Below are positions 33,177-43,894 of a stretch of 64,000 nt of DNA, one piece after another. Origin of the DNA: Trichomonas vaginalis G3 (lineage: Eukaryota > Parabasalia > Trichomonadida > Trichomonadidae). A program made the translations under genes and the position numbers. Position 1 is the first letter of the stretch, and every line of letters starts with the position of its first letter. The stretch is taken from the NCBI RefSeq assembly GCF_026262505.1, contig NC_067207.1, positions 33,882,082 to 33,946,081 of the forward strand, in the 5' to 3' direction. The notes under the pieces are model-generated. The model was given only the letters and a program-made list of their open reading frames with translations. It ran no database searches and was not told the origin of the DNA.

Positions 33177-34932
33177 CTTTTAATTGTCACTTTTTCTTAT
33201 AATTAAATTCTTTTATCATTCTCCCTTTCAGGGAAAGATCCGCAGATACTGAAATTTTTCGCATGCCAAAAAGTTTGGTGGTGATTTGTTTGCATCGGGC
33301 CCTATGTCATCAAGTCTTATTGAATATTATCAGATATGACGCTTTAAATGAATCTTTCATATCCTCATTGATTGATGATTGGTCATACTTATGGTGCTTT
33401 TTATAATTCTTAATATCTTATTTCTCTATTATATCGATTGTGTTTATATTTATTATTATGTCCTTAAAATCTATGGAAATCCCGAGAGTTAGATCATGAT
33501 ATGAGTATCAGATTATAAGATAATAATTATTTAAATACAGATAGAAGCTTATTAAATTGACAAAAGGTGACCAAACTATTTTTTGAAAGTCCGCCATAAC
33601 TTTAATGGTACTATTTCAGCGTGTACAATGAATACAAAAATTCTAAGAGTGCCACATAAAATAGTACTTTAGATTTGAGTTAATGCTACCAAGCAAATGT
33701 TAAAAAGATGACTTTAGTGTTTTGATAATCAAAGATTAAAATCATTATTGTCTAAATCAATAATCATAACGACAGAAGTTAATGTTTTTCATAAGTGCTT
33801 TAAATCCACTTTTAAAAGTATACCTCAAAAATCAAAATATCAAAAAATAAATTGGCCGATAGGTTTGGCTTTAATTTTTGTCTGCTTTTATGATTTGATA
33901 TGGATGTTATAATTTTAAAAGTTGAGCCAAATTCACCAATAGATTTTTGAGATTTGCAAATACTCAATAATTTTCAGCGTGTTATCTTTTATTAAAAGAA
34001 CTATTTGGTTCAGTATCATATAAATTGATATTTACTTTCTATTTGAACCTTCATTTAGCTAATGATTTAATAATAAGATTTCATCTAGTCCTTATAAGAG
34101 AATTTTGAATTTGTTATAATAAAAAAACAAACAGATATAGCTTACACTTCTATAATAAAAGTACCTTTTATAGAAATCAGTATGAAATGTGTTTTGGCTT
34201 ATTGGAAGCATATCAGACATAATCGCCATAATCAAAAAAATCTATAATACCCAATAAGTAATAAATTTGTCGATATAGATTTTCCATAAAATTAGTTTTT
34301 AGTCTGATCTTAAAATAAATTTAATTTTTTATAAAAAAAATCACATTTAAAAGTACCTTTTTAGTAGCTCGAAATCCTGTTGGTGGATTTCGGGCGTACT
34401 TCAAAATTAGCTTTTCTTCTACATATGCAAGCTATATTTTAAATATGGAGCAAATCGGATCGGCGAAAGGAGTTTAGTTACCTTTAATTGACATCAATTT
34501 CATTCGCTCTTTTCTTCAGTTAATGATAAGAAGCAAAATCAATTGGATAATGAAATGAATTAGTCTCATGAGAATTGATTTAATTCCAAGTTAATTGGAT
34601 TGTGGGAACAACTCAAATTTTAGTGTAGTGCCTTTATTCGACTTTGGTTGTGTTTGGAGAATGTGCATAATATGAGATTAAAAAAAAGAAAAAGCCTTAA
34701 TCTGAATAATGAAACTGAATTTCAATCAAAATTGTCACTTTTAAATCAAAATTAATAATGTTTTTATTGTTTAATAAGAATGGCATCAAAAATAATTAAA
34801 TACTAATTGAAAAATTGAATACATTCACAATAAAAAATGACAAGCACCATATTTTATTGAATTCCTGTAGATTGTTATGTATTAGTATAAGTGATTTTTT
34901 GTCAATTTTTCTTTACATAATAATTCAATTGG
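33177..34932. other. AT-rich intergenic DNA, nothing recognised
   Basis: 1.75 kb between divergent genes. No frame with protein-like content, no tRNA and no clear palindrome. A GTCACTTTTA word near 34729 is about 200 bases upstream of the next gene. Confidence 0.55.
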
Positions 34933-35631
34933 ATGTCTCGCTCGGACTTCATATTAAGTTCTATGCTTGAGTTTTTGGCGTCCGATTCATGGTGGAGTAA
35001 CATACTCGATTTCATGTTATCAAAATGCGAACCATTTCAAAAACATGATACGATTTCCATCAAAGAGTTTATTGTTTATCAAGAATATTTAAGTTTCTTG
35101 GAACGACTATTATATAATGATTTTTGCAATCAGTTCTCTCTAGAACCCAGAGAATTAGAAGAAACAATCGCTAATGAACTCTTATCATCGAACAAAATGG
35201 CTTTACAGATTCAAGAACAACTTCTTAGAAGTACAGACTTCATCACATTCAGAGAAGATATGATTGCTCATAATGAAAGAATTGAGCAAGAAGTAAACTC
35301 CATAATGAACGTACCAAACCTACCAATAGCTGAACCAGAATCAATACCTATTCACGAACCTGAGGTTCCTAATTCAAAACTCCCTTCTTTAAACTTAATC
35401 CCTTCACCTCGTGGCCAGCGTTTCGTAGTTAATCCAAATATAATGCCAAAACCTTCACCTAGGAGGAAACTAATGATTAATCCTGAAATGAGAAATATTT
35501 CTCAGCTTCCAATGTTACTGAGTAAAAATAAGGAATACACACAGGTTTTGAAAAGCCCAATTCCTCTTATAAAACTCCTAAAACCATTAGCTGTCAAATT
35601 GCCTCCTTTAAGTCGAAGTCCAAGATATTAA
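34933..35631 (+). CDS. BART-domain protein, CFAP36/ARL2BP-like
   Basis: 232 residues. The first 130 match the BART domain of CFAP36 (CCDC104) and ARL2-binding protein in layout: MLEFLASDSWWSNILDFMLSKCEPF, then YQEYLSFLERLLYNDF, then TDFITFREDMIAHN, where the animal protein has W-x-x-x-I-L-D-F-x-x-x-K-C and a similar helix set. The domain binds ARL3/ARL2-type small GTPases and is linked to cilia and flagella, which fits a flagellated trichomonad. The C-terminal 100 residues are Pro/Ser-rich, with repeats of the type NPxxMPKPSPRRK. Start: TTCAATTGG leader directly before ATG. Confidence 0.72.
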   Translation: MSRSDFILSSMLEFLASDSWWSNILDFMLSKCEPFQKHDTISIKEFIVYQEYLSFLERLLYNDFCNQFSLEPRELEETIANELLSSNKMALQIQEQLLRSTDFITFREDMIAHNERIEQEVNSIMNVPNLPIAEPESIPIHEPEVPNSKLPSLNLIPSPRGQRFVVNPNIMPKPSPRRKLMINPEMRNISQLPMLLSKNKEYTQVLKSPIPLIKLLKPLAVKLPPLSRSPRY

Positions 35632-36273
35632 TGTTCGTATTCCCTTATATATTAGTTATTTGTTATTATGTTAAATATTATTTTACTATCAAAATGAATC
35701 TTCAGATTGCATAAAAACAAATTCATATGCTACATAAATGAGAATATAACTCTGCAATTCTCATCGTTTGGAAATTGTTGATCAAATCAAAAGAATAGTC
35801 ATCAATGGTAATACACTAAGAATGTAAAACATAGATATGATATTCCAAGTATATTACATTACTCAATTTTTCTAAATTGAGGTTCTTTGTTTACCAATTT
35901 TGAGTAAATAGAGAGTTCAAATTGTAAACAGTAATTAGGTTATGTTAAAAACACTTGTCCATTCGTCATTTTAGGTATTTTATGTTGCTTCAATGAATAA
36001 CAAATATAATTCTTAGAATGAAGCAATAAAGCCGATGATTGAATAGATTTTTACTATTACCAATATGACTAAATTTTCTCAGCAAAGTATGAGATAATCC
36101 TATCAAAGTTTGTGTTGTAAACAGAAATTCATCAAAAGTGACACCTCAGAAAAGCTAAAATATTGAATTTTTGGAACTTTTGATAGAGCACGTTTTTAAA
36201 TATTAATTAAAGTAAATGTATATTTTGTAAAGATTCTTTTTAATAAAAAAATAAAATTTTGAAGAAGAACACA

Positions 36274-36688
36274 AAATCTTCTGAAAAATAATATCACATA
36301 AACTCATATTATTTTCTAATATATAACTATTTTATATAAAAATCAAATTCAATGATCTTAAAAGCGAATGATAAACCTCAAAATTTACGAATATAATGAG
36401 TGGGAATATAATGCTTATCTATCATAAAACCATATGAAATATCAATTTTTGCTTTACGCCTAATTTTTGACGACAATTAGCAAAAAATGTTAAATGTTAA
36501 CACTCAGTCCATTTGAATATGAAAAATAAAATTGACTTTGATTAAATGTTTTTATTTATCATGCAATTCTTCTTGCGACCAAAGATTTGAATAAAAGTTC
36601 AAAAAATAAGATAGCTTAAAAAATAATATACGGTAGTGTTTACTAATAGATGAATAGTATATAAATTCTATTAAAATGGATTTGATCC
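36274..36688 (+). repeat. Left arm of 415-bp perfect inverted repeat
   Basis: Complementary to 37499-37913 over its full length; I found no mismatch on reading. The spacer is 810 bp. No target-site duplication is visible at the outer ends, and no transposase is encoded. It could be a non-autonomous foldback element or the stem of a long hairpin RNA. The near-perfect identity means recent origin or active gene conversion. Confidence 0.9.
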
Positions 36689-36849
36689 AAAAAAATATAA
36701 AACCAAAAATAATTGTTATAATTTAGAGTGCGGGACAAATTTGCCAGGTGTCACTTTTTCAATAACCTTAAATTACGCTTTTCTAATTTTTAAAATAACC
36801 TTAAAACATATTTGAAGAAATTATGTCTATGATATATGTTTTATGCTAG

Positions 36850-37305
36850 AATCTTGGAGTTTTCATGCACTACACAAGAGCTCCAAGGTTCCAAGAGTGA
36901 ATGCTCAATAGCAATTATAGAGATGTACCTTTTCAAAATGACTTTTACTGATTAAATTTAATCAATAGAAGACATTTTGAAAAGGTACCTCTACAATTAG
37001 ATATACAAGAGATTCAAAGCTTCATTTCAGATAGATTTGAAACTTTGAAACTCTTGGTAGATTTTGAGTGAATGCTGACAATCATCTTTGAGAAGGTTTT
37101 CTTAAAGAAAACCTTCTCAAAGAGGTTTCTCAGGAGCCCTGAGGCTCCCTTTCGTAATGATTGGGAGCCTTGGGGCTCCTGAGACGAAGAATGGCTTCGC
37201 CGAATCTTTGATCAGCAGAGGCCAAATGAAAAGGCCTCTGCTGATGGATTCTCAGGAGCCCTGAGGCTCCCTTTCGTAATGATTGGGAGCCTTGGGGCTC
37301 CTGCA
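36850..37305. ncRNA. Tandem array of about seven hairpins (candidate small-RNA precursor B)
   Basis: Hairpins in order: a weak one around 36850-36900; about 36912-36999 (long stem with ACCTTTTCAAAATG against CATTTTGAAAAGGT); about 37007-37054 (imperfect, 23 bp); 37086-37122 (18-bp arms, almost no loop); 37129-37183 (21 bp, two mismatches); 37211-37245 (13 bp, perfect); and 37251-37305, a second copy of the fifth. The last three are far more GC-rich than the surroundings. The layout resembles array A, including one duplicated hairpin. Expression and strand are unknown. Confidence 0.55.
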
Positions 37306-37498
37306 GCAGAGTATCGCTCCGCTCCATTAAATTTTTTAAAAAAAGTGCCGTGTGGCAAATTTGTCCTGTTCCCCATCTTTATTATTTTTTTTATTCCTTT
37401 GAAAAGTGACATTGGATAGTTTGTCCCTTTCTCTATAATTTAAATGAAGAAGTAATTTAAAACGATTTTATTTATGATCAAATTTTATATACTTTTAT

Positions 37499-37913
37499 GG
37501 ATCAAATCCATTTTAATAGAATTTATATACTATTCATCTATTAGTAAACACTACCGTATATTATTTTTTAAGCTATCTTATTTTTTGAACTTTTATTCAA
37601 ATCTTTGGTCGCAAGAAGAATTGCATGATAAATAAAAACATTTAATCAAAGTCAATTTTATTTTTCATATTCAAATGGACTGAGTGTTAACATTTAACAT
37701 TTTTTGCTAATTGTCGTCAAAAATTAGGCGTAAAGCAAAAATTGATATTTCATATGGTTTTATGATAGATAAGCATTATATTCCCACTCATTATATTCGT
37801 AAATTTTGAGGTTTATCATTCGCTTTTAAGATCATTGAATTTGATTTTTATATAAAATAGTTATATATTAGAAAATAATATGAGTTTATGTGATATTATT
37901 TTTCAGAAGATTT
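37499..37913 (-). repeat. Right arm of 415-bp perfect inverted repeat
   Basis: Reverse complement of 36274-36688, equal in length. Beyond 37913 the sequence no longer pairs with the left flank until the short outer pair at about 38053-38078. Confidence 0.9.
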
Positions 37914-38589
37914 CATTCTATATGCCTATGAAAAGTACTCTCAAAACTAACTTTTTCCTAATTATAATTAAATCTAGAATATTGTATTATGCTTAGTATT
38001 ATTTCATTTTTCTCATTCAATTTAGAATTTACAAATGTCAAAAAATTGAGAGCTGTTACTTTTGATGAATTTCTGTTTATTACATGCATCTTACATTTAA
38101 TATAAAATTAAGCCAAATTTCTAAAATCTTTTATTATATAGCATTTTGATTTAAATATTATACTCACTCGATTGCAATTTGATAGCAAATGCAATATTAT
38201 GATTCAGAGCCTTCAATGATAGTTGAAATTTGGTGATTAACATAAGTCTCTGTATTTTTTACGAAATACTGCGTATGATAAATTATATTATCATTTTTAT
38301 GGACTCGTTTGAGAAATACTTTTAATTGAAATGATTACAATTTCTTCTCAACTAAAATCTTGACATTGAAATTTTGTTTGGGAAAGTTTAGATCTATTAC
38401 ATGTAAAGAAATTGTTTTTCCTGATTTTTAAAACATCGTTTCTTTCTCAAAATTGAGAGAAATTGTTCAATGATAGGAGATTTTTATGAAATAATGCTTT
38501 AAATCATTGAACGTTCAACATGTTCACAAGTTGTGAGGTGAGTTAAAACTATGAATTGTAATTTTCATAATACCGAATTTTAAATTGTG

Positions 38590-38600
38590 ATGAAAAGTGA
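38590..38600 (+). promoter_or_regulatory. GAAAAGTGAC box upstream of gamma adaptin
   Basis: The decamer ends about 20 bases before the ATG. The same box, in either orientation, lies near several other starts (33187, 47632, 26429 and 51404) and twice before the Maverick methylase (22706 and 22718). A shared promoter element is inferred. Confidence 0.4.
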
Positions 38601-38620
38601 CTACACAGTAAAGAAAAGAA

Positions 38621-40822
38621 ATGCAATCTGCTGCCGATTTTATAACTTCTCTTCGTTCATGTACACAGCAAGAAGAGGAGCGCTGTATTATTGCAGATGA
38701 AATTTCGTACATCAGAACACACGTAAAATCTAATTCCAACGAAAAAGTTCCTGATACAGTTTTGCAATTAATCTATTTGTCTCTGATAGGAGAGAAAACG
38801 GACTGGGCTCAGTTATATGTAATGAGAATACTCGCTAATGATACACCGAAATTGAAACTTTACGGTTATCTTGCTGCAGGAATTATCGTTGATCAAACAT
38901 CTGAGATAGCTATGATGATCACTCAGTCTGTTTTGAAAGATTTATGTCATAAATCTCCCTTGATTCAAGTTTTGGCCCTTACACTCATCGCCAACATGTC
39001 CGTTGTTGAAATGTGTCGAAACTTAGCTACCAAGGTCCATGAACTGCTCAGGAGTCCAAATATACGTGTCATCAAGTGCGCTGCCGCTGCAGCAAGTCGC
39101 ATAGTCTCTTTGGTTCCCGAAACAGCGACTATTTTTGCTGATTCGCTCAATGACTTGTTCTGCCAAAAGGAGCATTGCATCATCCTTGCAGCTATCAAGC
39201 TTGCCATCCAGATTCTCAACTACGTTCCAAAAACAGAAAAAATCTGGAGCGGACTCGAAACAACACTAATCCATCTTCTCAAGCATCTAGCAACTGCAAG
39301 ATATCAATCGAATTACACCTTGAACGGATACGATGATCCAATTCTTCAGTGCTACTTGCTCCAACTAATCGCAAAACTGGAGCTCAAATCTTCAAAGCTG
39401 GATGACCTCCTTTTGCAGATAGTTACAGGCATTGATGCGAAAAAGATGTCAGGCAGAGCAATTCTCGCTGAAGCGATTTCGACCATCGGAATTTGTTCGA
39501 CGAACAAATCGCTCCGATCGATGGGAATCAATCAGGTGGGTAAGTTATTGAACAGTAGCATATTAGAAGCCAATTATACAGCTTTGTCGGTTTTCAGCAA
39601 TATTTTATACAAAAATAACAAGATAATCGACAGAAGCTCAAGCGAAACTCAGGCTCTGAGCAGATACAAAGAAGTTGTTGTTAAATTCATCAGCCACAAA
39701 GACCATTCCCTCAGAAGAAGAGCTCTTAAAGTTTTATCTGCTTTGATTGATGATTCAAACATCGAGGCGCTTATTCCCCTTATATTGGACCATCTACAAC
39801 TCGTTAATCCTGACTTCAGATCCGAAGTTATTTTCGATTTATTCAACTCTATACAAAGATTCGCCCCAACGAACTTTTGGAACTTCGATACTGTTGTTGG
39901 AATATTCATTACAAACGGTGGATACATCTCGTATGAAATTGTAGAGCAATTCTGCAAATTAATCTCTAAAAACAACGATTTACAAGATTACGCCATCGTT
40001 AAACTGGATGAATTACTCGATTCCAACGCTACCAATCAGACGTTTGTCCAAGTCACCGCCTGGGTTCTCGGTGAATTTGCAACAGATTTCTCAAACGCCC
40101 TCGTTGATCGGCTTCTCACCATTGCATCACTGCCGCAGACAACTAACGAGACAGTCGACTACATCTTAGTTGCGATTACGAAACTCGCTTTCAGAGGGAA
40201 CTTCCCCGATTACGCAATTTCAAAGCTTTACAAATATCTATCGTCCGAAGATTTACAACTTCAACAATGTGCCGGGGAGATGATACAGATTCTCTCACGG
40301 CCGGAGCTTGCTGAGTTCTTGTTTGCACCAGAAGAGGTTGAGCAGGTCGAAATGGAAGGAGTTTCCATGAATTCTGTTGGAATGTACTCATTACTTTCAG
40401 CATCTGCTTCTCTTACAAACTCTCCGCTTGTAAGAAACAAGCCAATATTCTCAGCAAACATTCCAGTCTTTATTCCTCCAAAAGGCTCTGTTGAAGCTGT
40501 CAGAAACCAAGATTTTGCAATATACTTCGAAATCTCAAGAAATGCATCGAATCCGAAACAGGTTGCAATCAGATCGTCTTCTTTCAATCTGACTTCAAAA
40601 GTTCTCTACAAATTTACAACTCAATTCGGAATTCCAACCGGTTGGATCATGATCGCAAAGGAACCATCAGCTGTTAACTTGCAAACTGATGGAACACCAA
40701 TACAGCAGGTTATAATGCTCGAAAATAGAGGAGATAACCAGTTGTCGATGAAAGTCCATACAACATACGTCTATGAGGGCCAAGACATATCATCAATGGA
40801 CGTTGTCAAATGTCGCCTTTAA
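38621..40822 (+). CDS. AP1G: AP-1 complex gamma adaptin
   Basis: 733 residues, slightly shorter than animal gamma adaptin (about 820). The N-terminal trunk (about 1-590) is a HEAT/ARM solenoid that follows gamma adaptin segment by segment: EERCIIADEISYIRTH, YGYLAAGIIVDQ, KDLCHKSPLIQVLALTLIANMSVVEMCRNLA. A short hinge (about 590-620) follows, then a C-terminal ear of about 115 residues (AIYFEISRNASNPKQVAIRSS to MDVVKCRL). AP-1 sorts cargo into clathrin vesicles at the trans-Golgi and endosomes; the ear recruits accessory proteins. The hinge is short and I see no clear clathrin-box, so clathrin contact may rest with the beta subunit. Alpha or delta subunits are less likely given the ear length and trunk words. 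Confidence 0.88.
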   Translation: MQSAADFITSLRSCTQQEEERCIIADEISYIRTHVKSNSNEKVPDTVLQLIYLSLIGEKTDWAQLYVMRILANDTPKLKLYGYLAAGIIVDQTSEIAMMITQSVLKDLCHKSPLIQVLALTLIANMSVVEMCRNLATKVHELLRSPNIRVIKCAAAAASRIVSLVPETATIFADSLNDLFCQKEHCIILAAIKLAIQILNYVPKTEKIWSGLETTLIHLLKHLATARYQSNYTLNGYDDPILQCYLLQLIAKLELKSSKLDDLLLQIVTGIDAKKMSGRAILAEAISTIGICSTNKSLRSMGINQVGKLLNSSILEANYTALSVFSNILYKNNKIIDRSSSETQALSRYKEVVVKFISHKDHSLRRRALKVLSALIDDSNIEALIPLILDHLQLVNPDFRSEVIFDLFNSIQRFAPTNFWNFDTVVGIFITNGGYISYEIVEQFCKLISKNNDLQDYAIVKLDELLDSNATNQTFVQVTAWVLGEFATDFSNALVDRLLTIASLPQTTNETVDYILVAITKLAFRGNFPDYAISKLYKYLSSEDLQLQQCAGEMIQILSRPELAEFLFAPEEVEQVEMEGVSMNSVGMYSLLSASASLTNSPLVRNKPIFSANIPVFIPPKGSVEAVRNQDFAIYFEISRNASNPKQVAIRSSSFNLTSKVLYKFTTQFGIPTGWIMIAKEPSAVNLQTDGTPIQQVIMLENRGDNQLSMKVHTTYVYEGQDISSMDVVKCRL

Positions 40823-41659
40823 TTGTATATATATTTTGTTTGATGTGAATAAAATAAATTGATATTTTAAAGTTAGATTATTTCAAAAGCAAACATTATA
40901 TCCTAATAAGATATGTTTAGTTTGTAATTTAAAATTTCATTATCAAACTTATTTTCGAAAAATTAAAGGAAAACAGAGCTTGAAAGTAATTAATCAGAAG
41001 TATTAAATTAATTCTAAGCATTTGGTTACTGAAGAAGTCAGGATAATGAGGAATTGAGATCATCGAATTACGAATTTTGAAATTAAAATTGATTGCTATG
41101 AATATAAATCCCCTTTGAAATATTTTGTTCATACGGATTTGTAATAAAATGATGCTTTTATTGAAAATAAAAAATTTGATCAAGAAAGGATAGAAGACAA
41201 GCAAGGATAACAAGAGGTGTGACTACCTGAGCAGAATGATACCTAATTTTAAAAGATTATTTTTCCAAAATATTTTGATTTTTTGAAAAATGAAATTAAA
41301 CCCTTAGATTTGAATTGTGATAATTTGAAAATCAAATATTTTTTAGAAAATTTTTAATTTTATTTTCTTAATTTTGAAATAAATAAAAGATAAAATAAAA
41401 TTATAAATCTAAAAATATATTATATTTTATGGAAAAATTACAGACAACATAAAATTTTTCGATAATGGTAATGATATAACTTATTCAAAGAAATATTACC
41501 ATATTATAATAGTACATTATTATGATAATAAAGTTTGTGTCATTGGAATAAATTTATGAGAGTAACAAATGGAATTATTGTTATAGAGAAGAATGAAAAT
41601 GAAAAACAAAATGTGTATATTTTTTATTAAAAGCACACTATTAAGAAATTTAATGTAAA
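40823..41659. other. AT-rich intergenic DNA, nothing recognised
   Basis: About 840 bases between gamma adaptin and tRNA-Gly. Short open frames only (for example near 40929-41213), with low-complexity composition and no domain. Confidence 0.55.
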
Positions 41660-41730
41660 GCACTGCTAGTGTAGTGGTTATCATGAGAGCCTTCCAAGCT
41701 TTTGATCCGGGTTCGATTCCCGGGCAGTGC
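41660..41730 (+). tRNA. tRNA-Gly (TCC anticodon)
   Basis: 71-base tRNA. Acceptor stem GCACTGC/GCAGTGC, A-box TAGTGTAGTGGTTATCA, anticodon loop CTTCCAA giving TCC (glycine GGA/GGG) on a stem with one G-T pair, and B-box GGTTCGATTCC. No intron. A run of seven T starts five bases downstream (41736-41742) as Pol III terminator. Confidence 0.96.
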
Positions 41731-41735
41731 AATCC

Positions 41736-41742
41736 TTTTTTT
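41736..41742 (+). terminator. Pol III terminator of tRNA-Gly
   Basis: Seven T in a row a few bases after the tRNA 3' end. Confidence 0.7.
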
Positions 41743-42084
41743 AATTTTTCCAACAAACAGATATCAAAAGCTGTGGCAAAATATTATTTCAAAGGTATTT
41801 TCACAGCTAAATAGAATTCTCATTATAATGTCCATCAAAAATCTAAATAATAATCAAAAATCATTTATCGTTCTTCTAAAACTCGTGACATAGGACAATT
41901 TGTCATGCCTCATTTAACAGTGCTCCAGTAGTAAATTCCAATTGCATCAATATTCTTCGGATTTATTCGAATTTGCAATAAAAATGTTTGATCGAATTGG
42001 CGTGAAAAAGATGAAAAAAGAAAAAATTAATGTAATTATATATCATGTTAAATAATCTTTAATTTGTACATAATATTTTTGCAT
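41743..42084. other. Intergenic DNA, nothing recognised
   Basis: About 340 AT-rich bases between the tRNA and the 3' end of the Myb gene. No feature seen. Confidence 0.5.
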
Positions 42085-42594
42085 TCAAACATCAATAAAC
42101 CAATCTTCGAATTTTGTTTTATCTAATGGGAATAAATCCATTATTGTATCATCAGTTTTAAATGATTCTAAGTTAATCATTTTAACTTCCGGTACGACTT
42201 CAGGGGCAGGTGTTTCTTGTTTTGTCTGTTGTTTCAATTGTTTCCTTTGAAGTCGTTGTTCACGTCTTTGTCTAAGTTTAAACCTATTTCTGATACAGTT
42301 TCCAGATCTGTTATGAAAGTATTGTGCAATCTTATGCCATCTAGAACCAATATCGTTATAAAGTTCATCAAGAAGCTTATCTTCTTCGGCGGTCCATGGC
42401 TGGTTACTAAGCTCAGGAGCTAGATAATTTACCCAGCGTTCTCTGCATTGTCGGGCTGTTCGCTTCTTCATGTGAGATGCTACAATTTCCCAATCACTAG
42501 TACCATAATGCTCGATAATTTCATTAAGCTCATCATCTTCCTCTGGTGTGAACTTGTTTTTAGGAACATAGCCTGGCGAACCTTTCTTTGGCAT
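42085..42594 (-). CDS. R2R3-type Myb transcription factor
   Basis: 169 residues from the ATG at 42594. Two Myb repeats lie at about 13-60 and 63-110. The first reads FTPEEDDELNEIIEHYGTSDWEIVA, then RTARQCRERWVNYL. The second reads QPWTAEEDKLLDELYNDIGSRWHKIAQYF, then RSGNCIRNRFK. The Trp residues of the three-helix repeats are kept, although the first Trp of repeat one is Phe, as is common. After a basic stretch (RQRREQRLQRKQLKQQ) the C-terminus is acidic with a hydrophobic tail (DDTIMDLFPLD), a likely activation segment. Trichomonad Mybs of this size (for example Myb1-3 of T. vaginalis) control iron-responsive promoters; the target here is unknown. The leader before ATG holds TCATTATTCACAA, an initiator. 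Confidence 0.92.
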   Translation of the reverse strand: MPKKGSPGYVPKNKFTPEEDDELNEIIEHYGTSDWEIVASHMKKRTARQCRERWVNYLAPELSNQPWTAEEDKLLDELYNDIGSRWHKIAQYFHNRSGNCIRNRFKLRQRREQRLQRKQLKQQTKQETPAPEVVPEVKMINLESFKTDDTIMDLFPLDKTKFEDWFIDV

Positions 42595-42607
42595 TTGTGA
42601 ATAATGA
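42595..42607 (-). promoter_or_regulatory. Initiator element of the Myb gene
   Basis: On the minus strand, TCATTATTCACAA directly precedes the ATG. It contains the trichomonad initiator twice (TCATTA and TCACAA). This is the clearest initiator in the window and decides the start codon. Confidence 0.65.
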
Positions 42608-43176
42608 TTTTTTTGAATCAAACCGGCTTTTATGTCTGCATTGAAAGTTACCTAAATATTCTCAGTCATTTTCAAAAAAAGTTAATCAGTTGGGTATGAT
42701 GATGGTAACAATGCAAATTTGAAAAAAATTGAATACAAGCATTAATGTTCACAAAAGTCAAATGTTTTGAGGAGACTTTGTAAACTTTCTTTTGAATAAA
42801 TTGAAATATCTCCCTAAAAGAGTAGCCAAATTTTGGTAAATCAATCAGTCATTTCATTAGCAATGAAATATACGATCGCTAAGAAGGGAAAACATTTTGA
42901 TATTATCAATAAAAAAATGATTGCAAATGATTATAAATGTACAATATACTTAAATGTATTCTTTTATGAATATTTTCGACCGTATTTTATAAAAAATACT
43001 TATTAAATAATAAAATTGTGCATTACAATAAAATTCATTTTTGAAAGAATTAGTTTTTTTTGAATTGAAGAATTTTTTGAATATTAATTATTGTGATAAC
43101 TACGTTAGAAATTTTATTATCCGTTAAATAAGTCGATAATTTTAATAACTAAGCCATGATTATTAACAATCATAAT

Positions 43177-43334
43177 TTGAAAAGTGAAGTCTCATCACAC
43201 TTTTCAATGCTCGATTTTTAAAAACTGTTTAAAAATGGAGCTTATATTGAAATAGTGTAGAGACTAAAAATTACCACAGACTATTTCAGAGGATTGAGTG
43301 GCAACTCAATCCTCTGAAAAGTCTGAGGTAATTT
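43177..43334. repeat. Hairpin locus C between genes
   Basis: Two stem-loops. 43177-43207 has arms TTGAAAAGTG/CACTTTTCAA around 11 bases. 43268-43334 has a perfect 15-bp core (43285-43299 with 43304-43318, four-base loop) extended outward by AAATTACC and AGACT pairing after small bulges. The surrounding 1.3 kb (42608-43894) has no gene. It resembles single units of arrays A and B. Confidence 0.65.
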
Positions 43335-43894
43335 GCAAAATTCATTTTATACAATATTTTTTAAGATATTTTTTAATAATTAAACAGCAATTATTATTAG
43401 AATAACTGTACCTAATAAAATCAAATGATAGCTATTTCACATATTTGCTTTACAAAAAATTTAGATACCAATAACGTGCTTTAACTCACTTCCAAATTCT
43501 AAACATTAATTACACTCTTATTGCTCTATATATTTATTCTCAATGCTTTCTTTTCAATTATACGGTTATTATCCTTTTCAATTCTCCTTTCAAATTCTTC
43601 TATTAAATTTCCTTATTCAATGAACATATTCAAAAGTAAATCTAATGTTTTATGATCTATATCTTTCATATAACTTTTTTAATCAATTATTTAAATTTTT
43701 TATTTATTATTAAGGCTAAACTATCAAATGATTAATTTTAACTCTAATTTTTATTTAATTATATTTTTATCCAATCTTTAAATCTATTTTTTTTCTCTTA
43801 AAAAAAATAAAATAAAAAATATAAAAAAATAAGAAAAGTATTAATATATTCATTTCCTTATTTTATTCTCTATATTCTCTCATTGTTTTCTTCT

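Larger units (their letters stand above)
36119..38078. repeat. Nested palindromic locus B (non-coding)
   Basis: About 2 kb of host intergenic DNA made of inverted repeats within each other. An outer pair near 36119-36143 and 38053-38078 contains AAATTCATCAAAAGT. Next are two 415-bp arms, then an inner pair near 36731-36766 and 37337-37371 built on GGCAAATTTGTCC. A hairpin array lies at the centre. No protein-coding frame is credible inside. It shares a 17-base word with locus A. Confidence 0.75.

Noticed and set aside
37130-37412. Two minus-strand frames across the GC-rich hairpins of locus B
   Set aside because: The repeated words come from the palindromes read as codons, with no protein-like features.
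38524-38739. 71-codon frame antisense to the gamma-adaptin start
   Set aside because: A shadow of a well supported gene.
42595-42621. Longer Myb N-terminus
   Set aside because: It would need a TTG start, and the initiator sequence lies exactly there, so it is leader.
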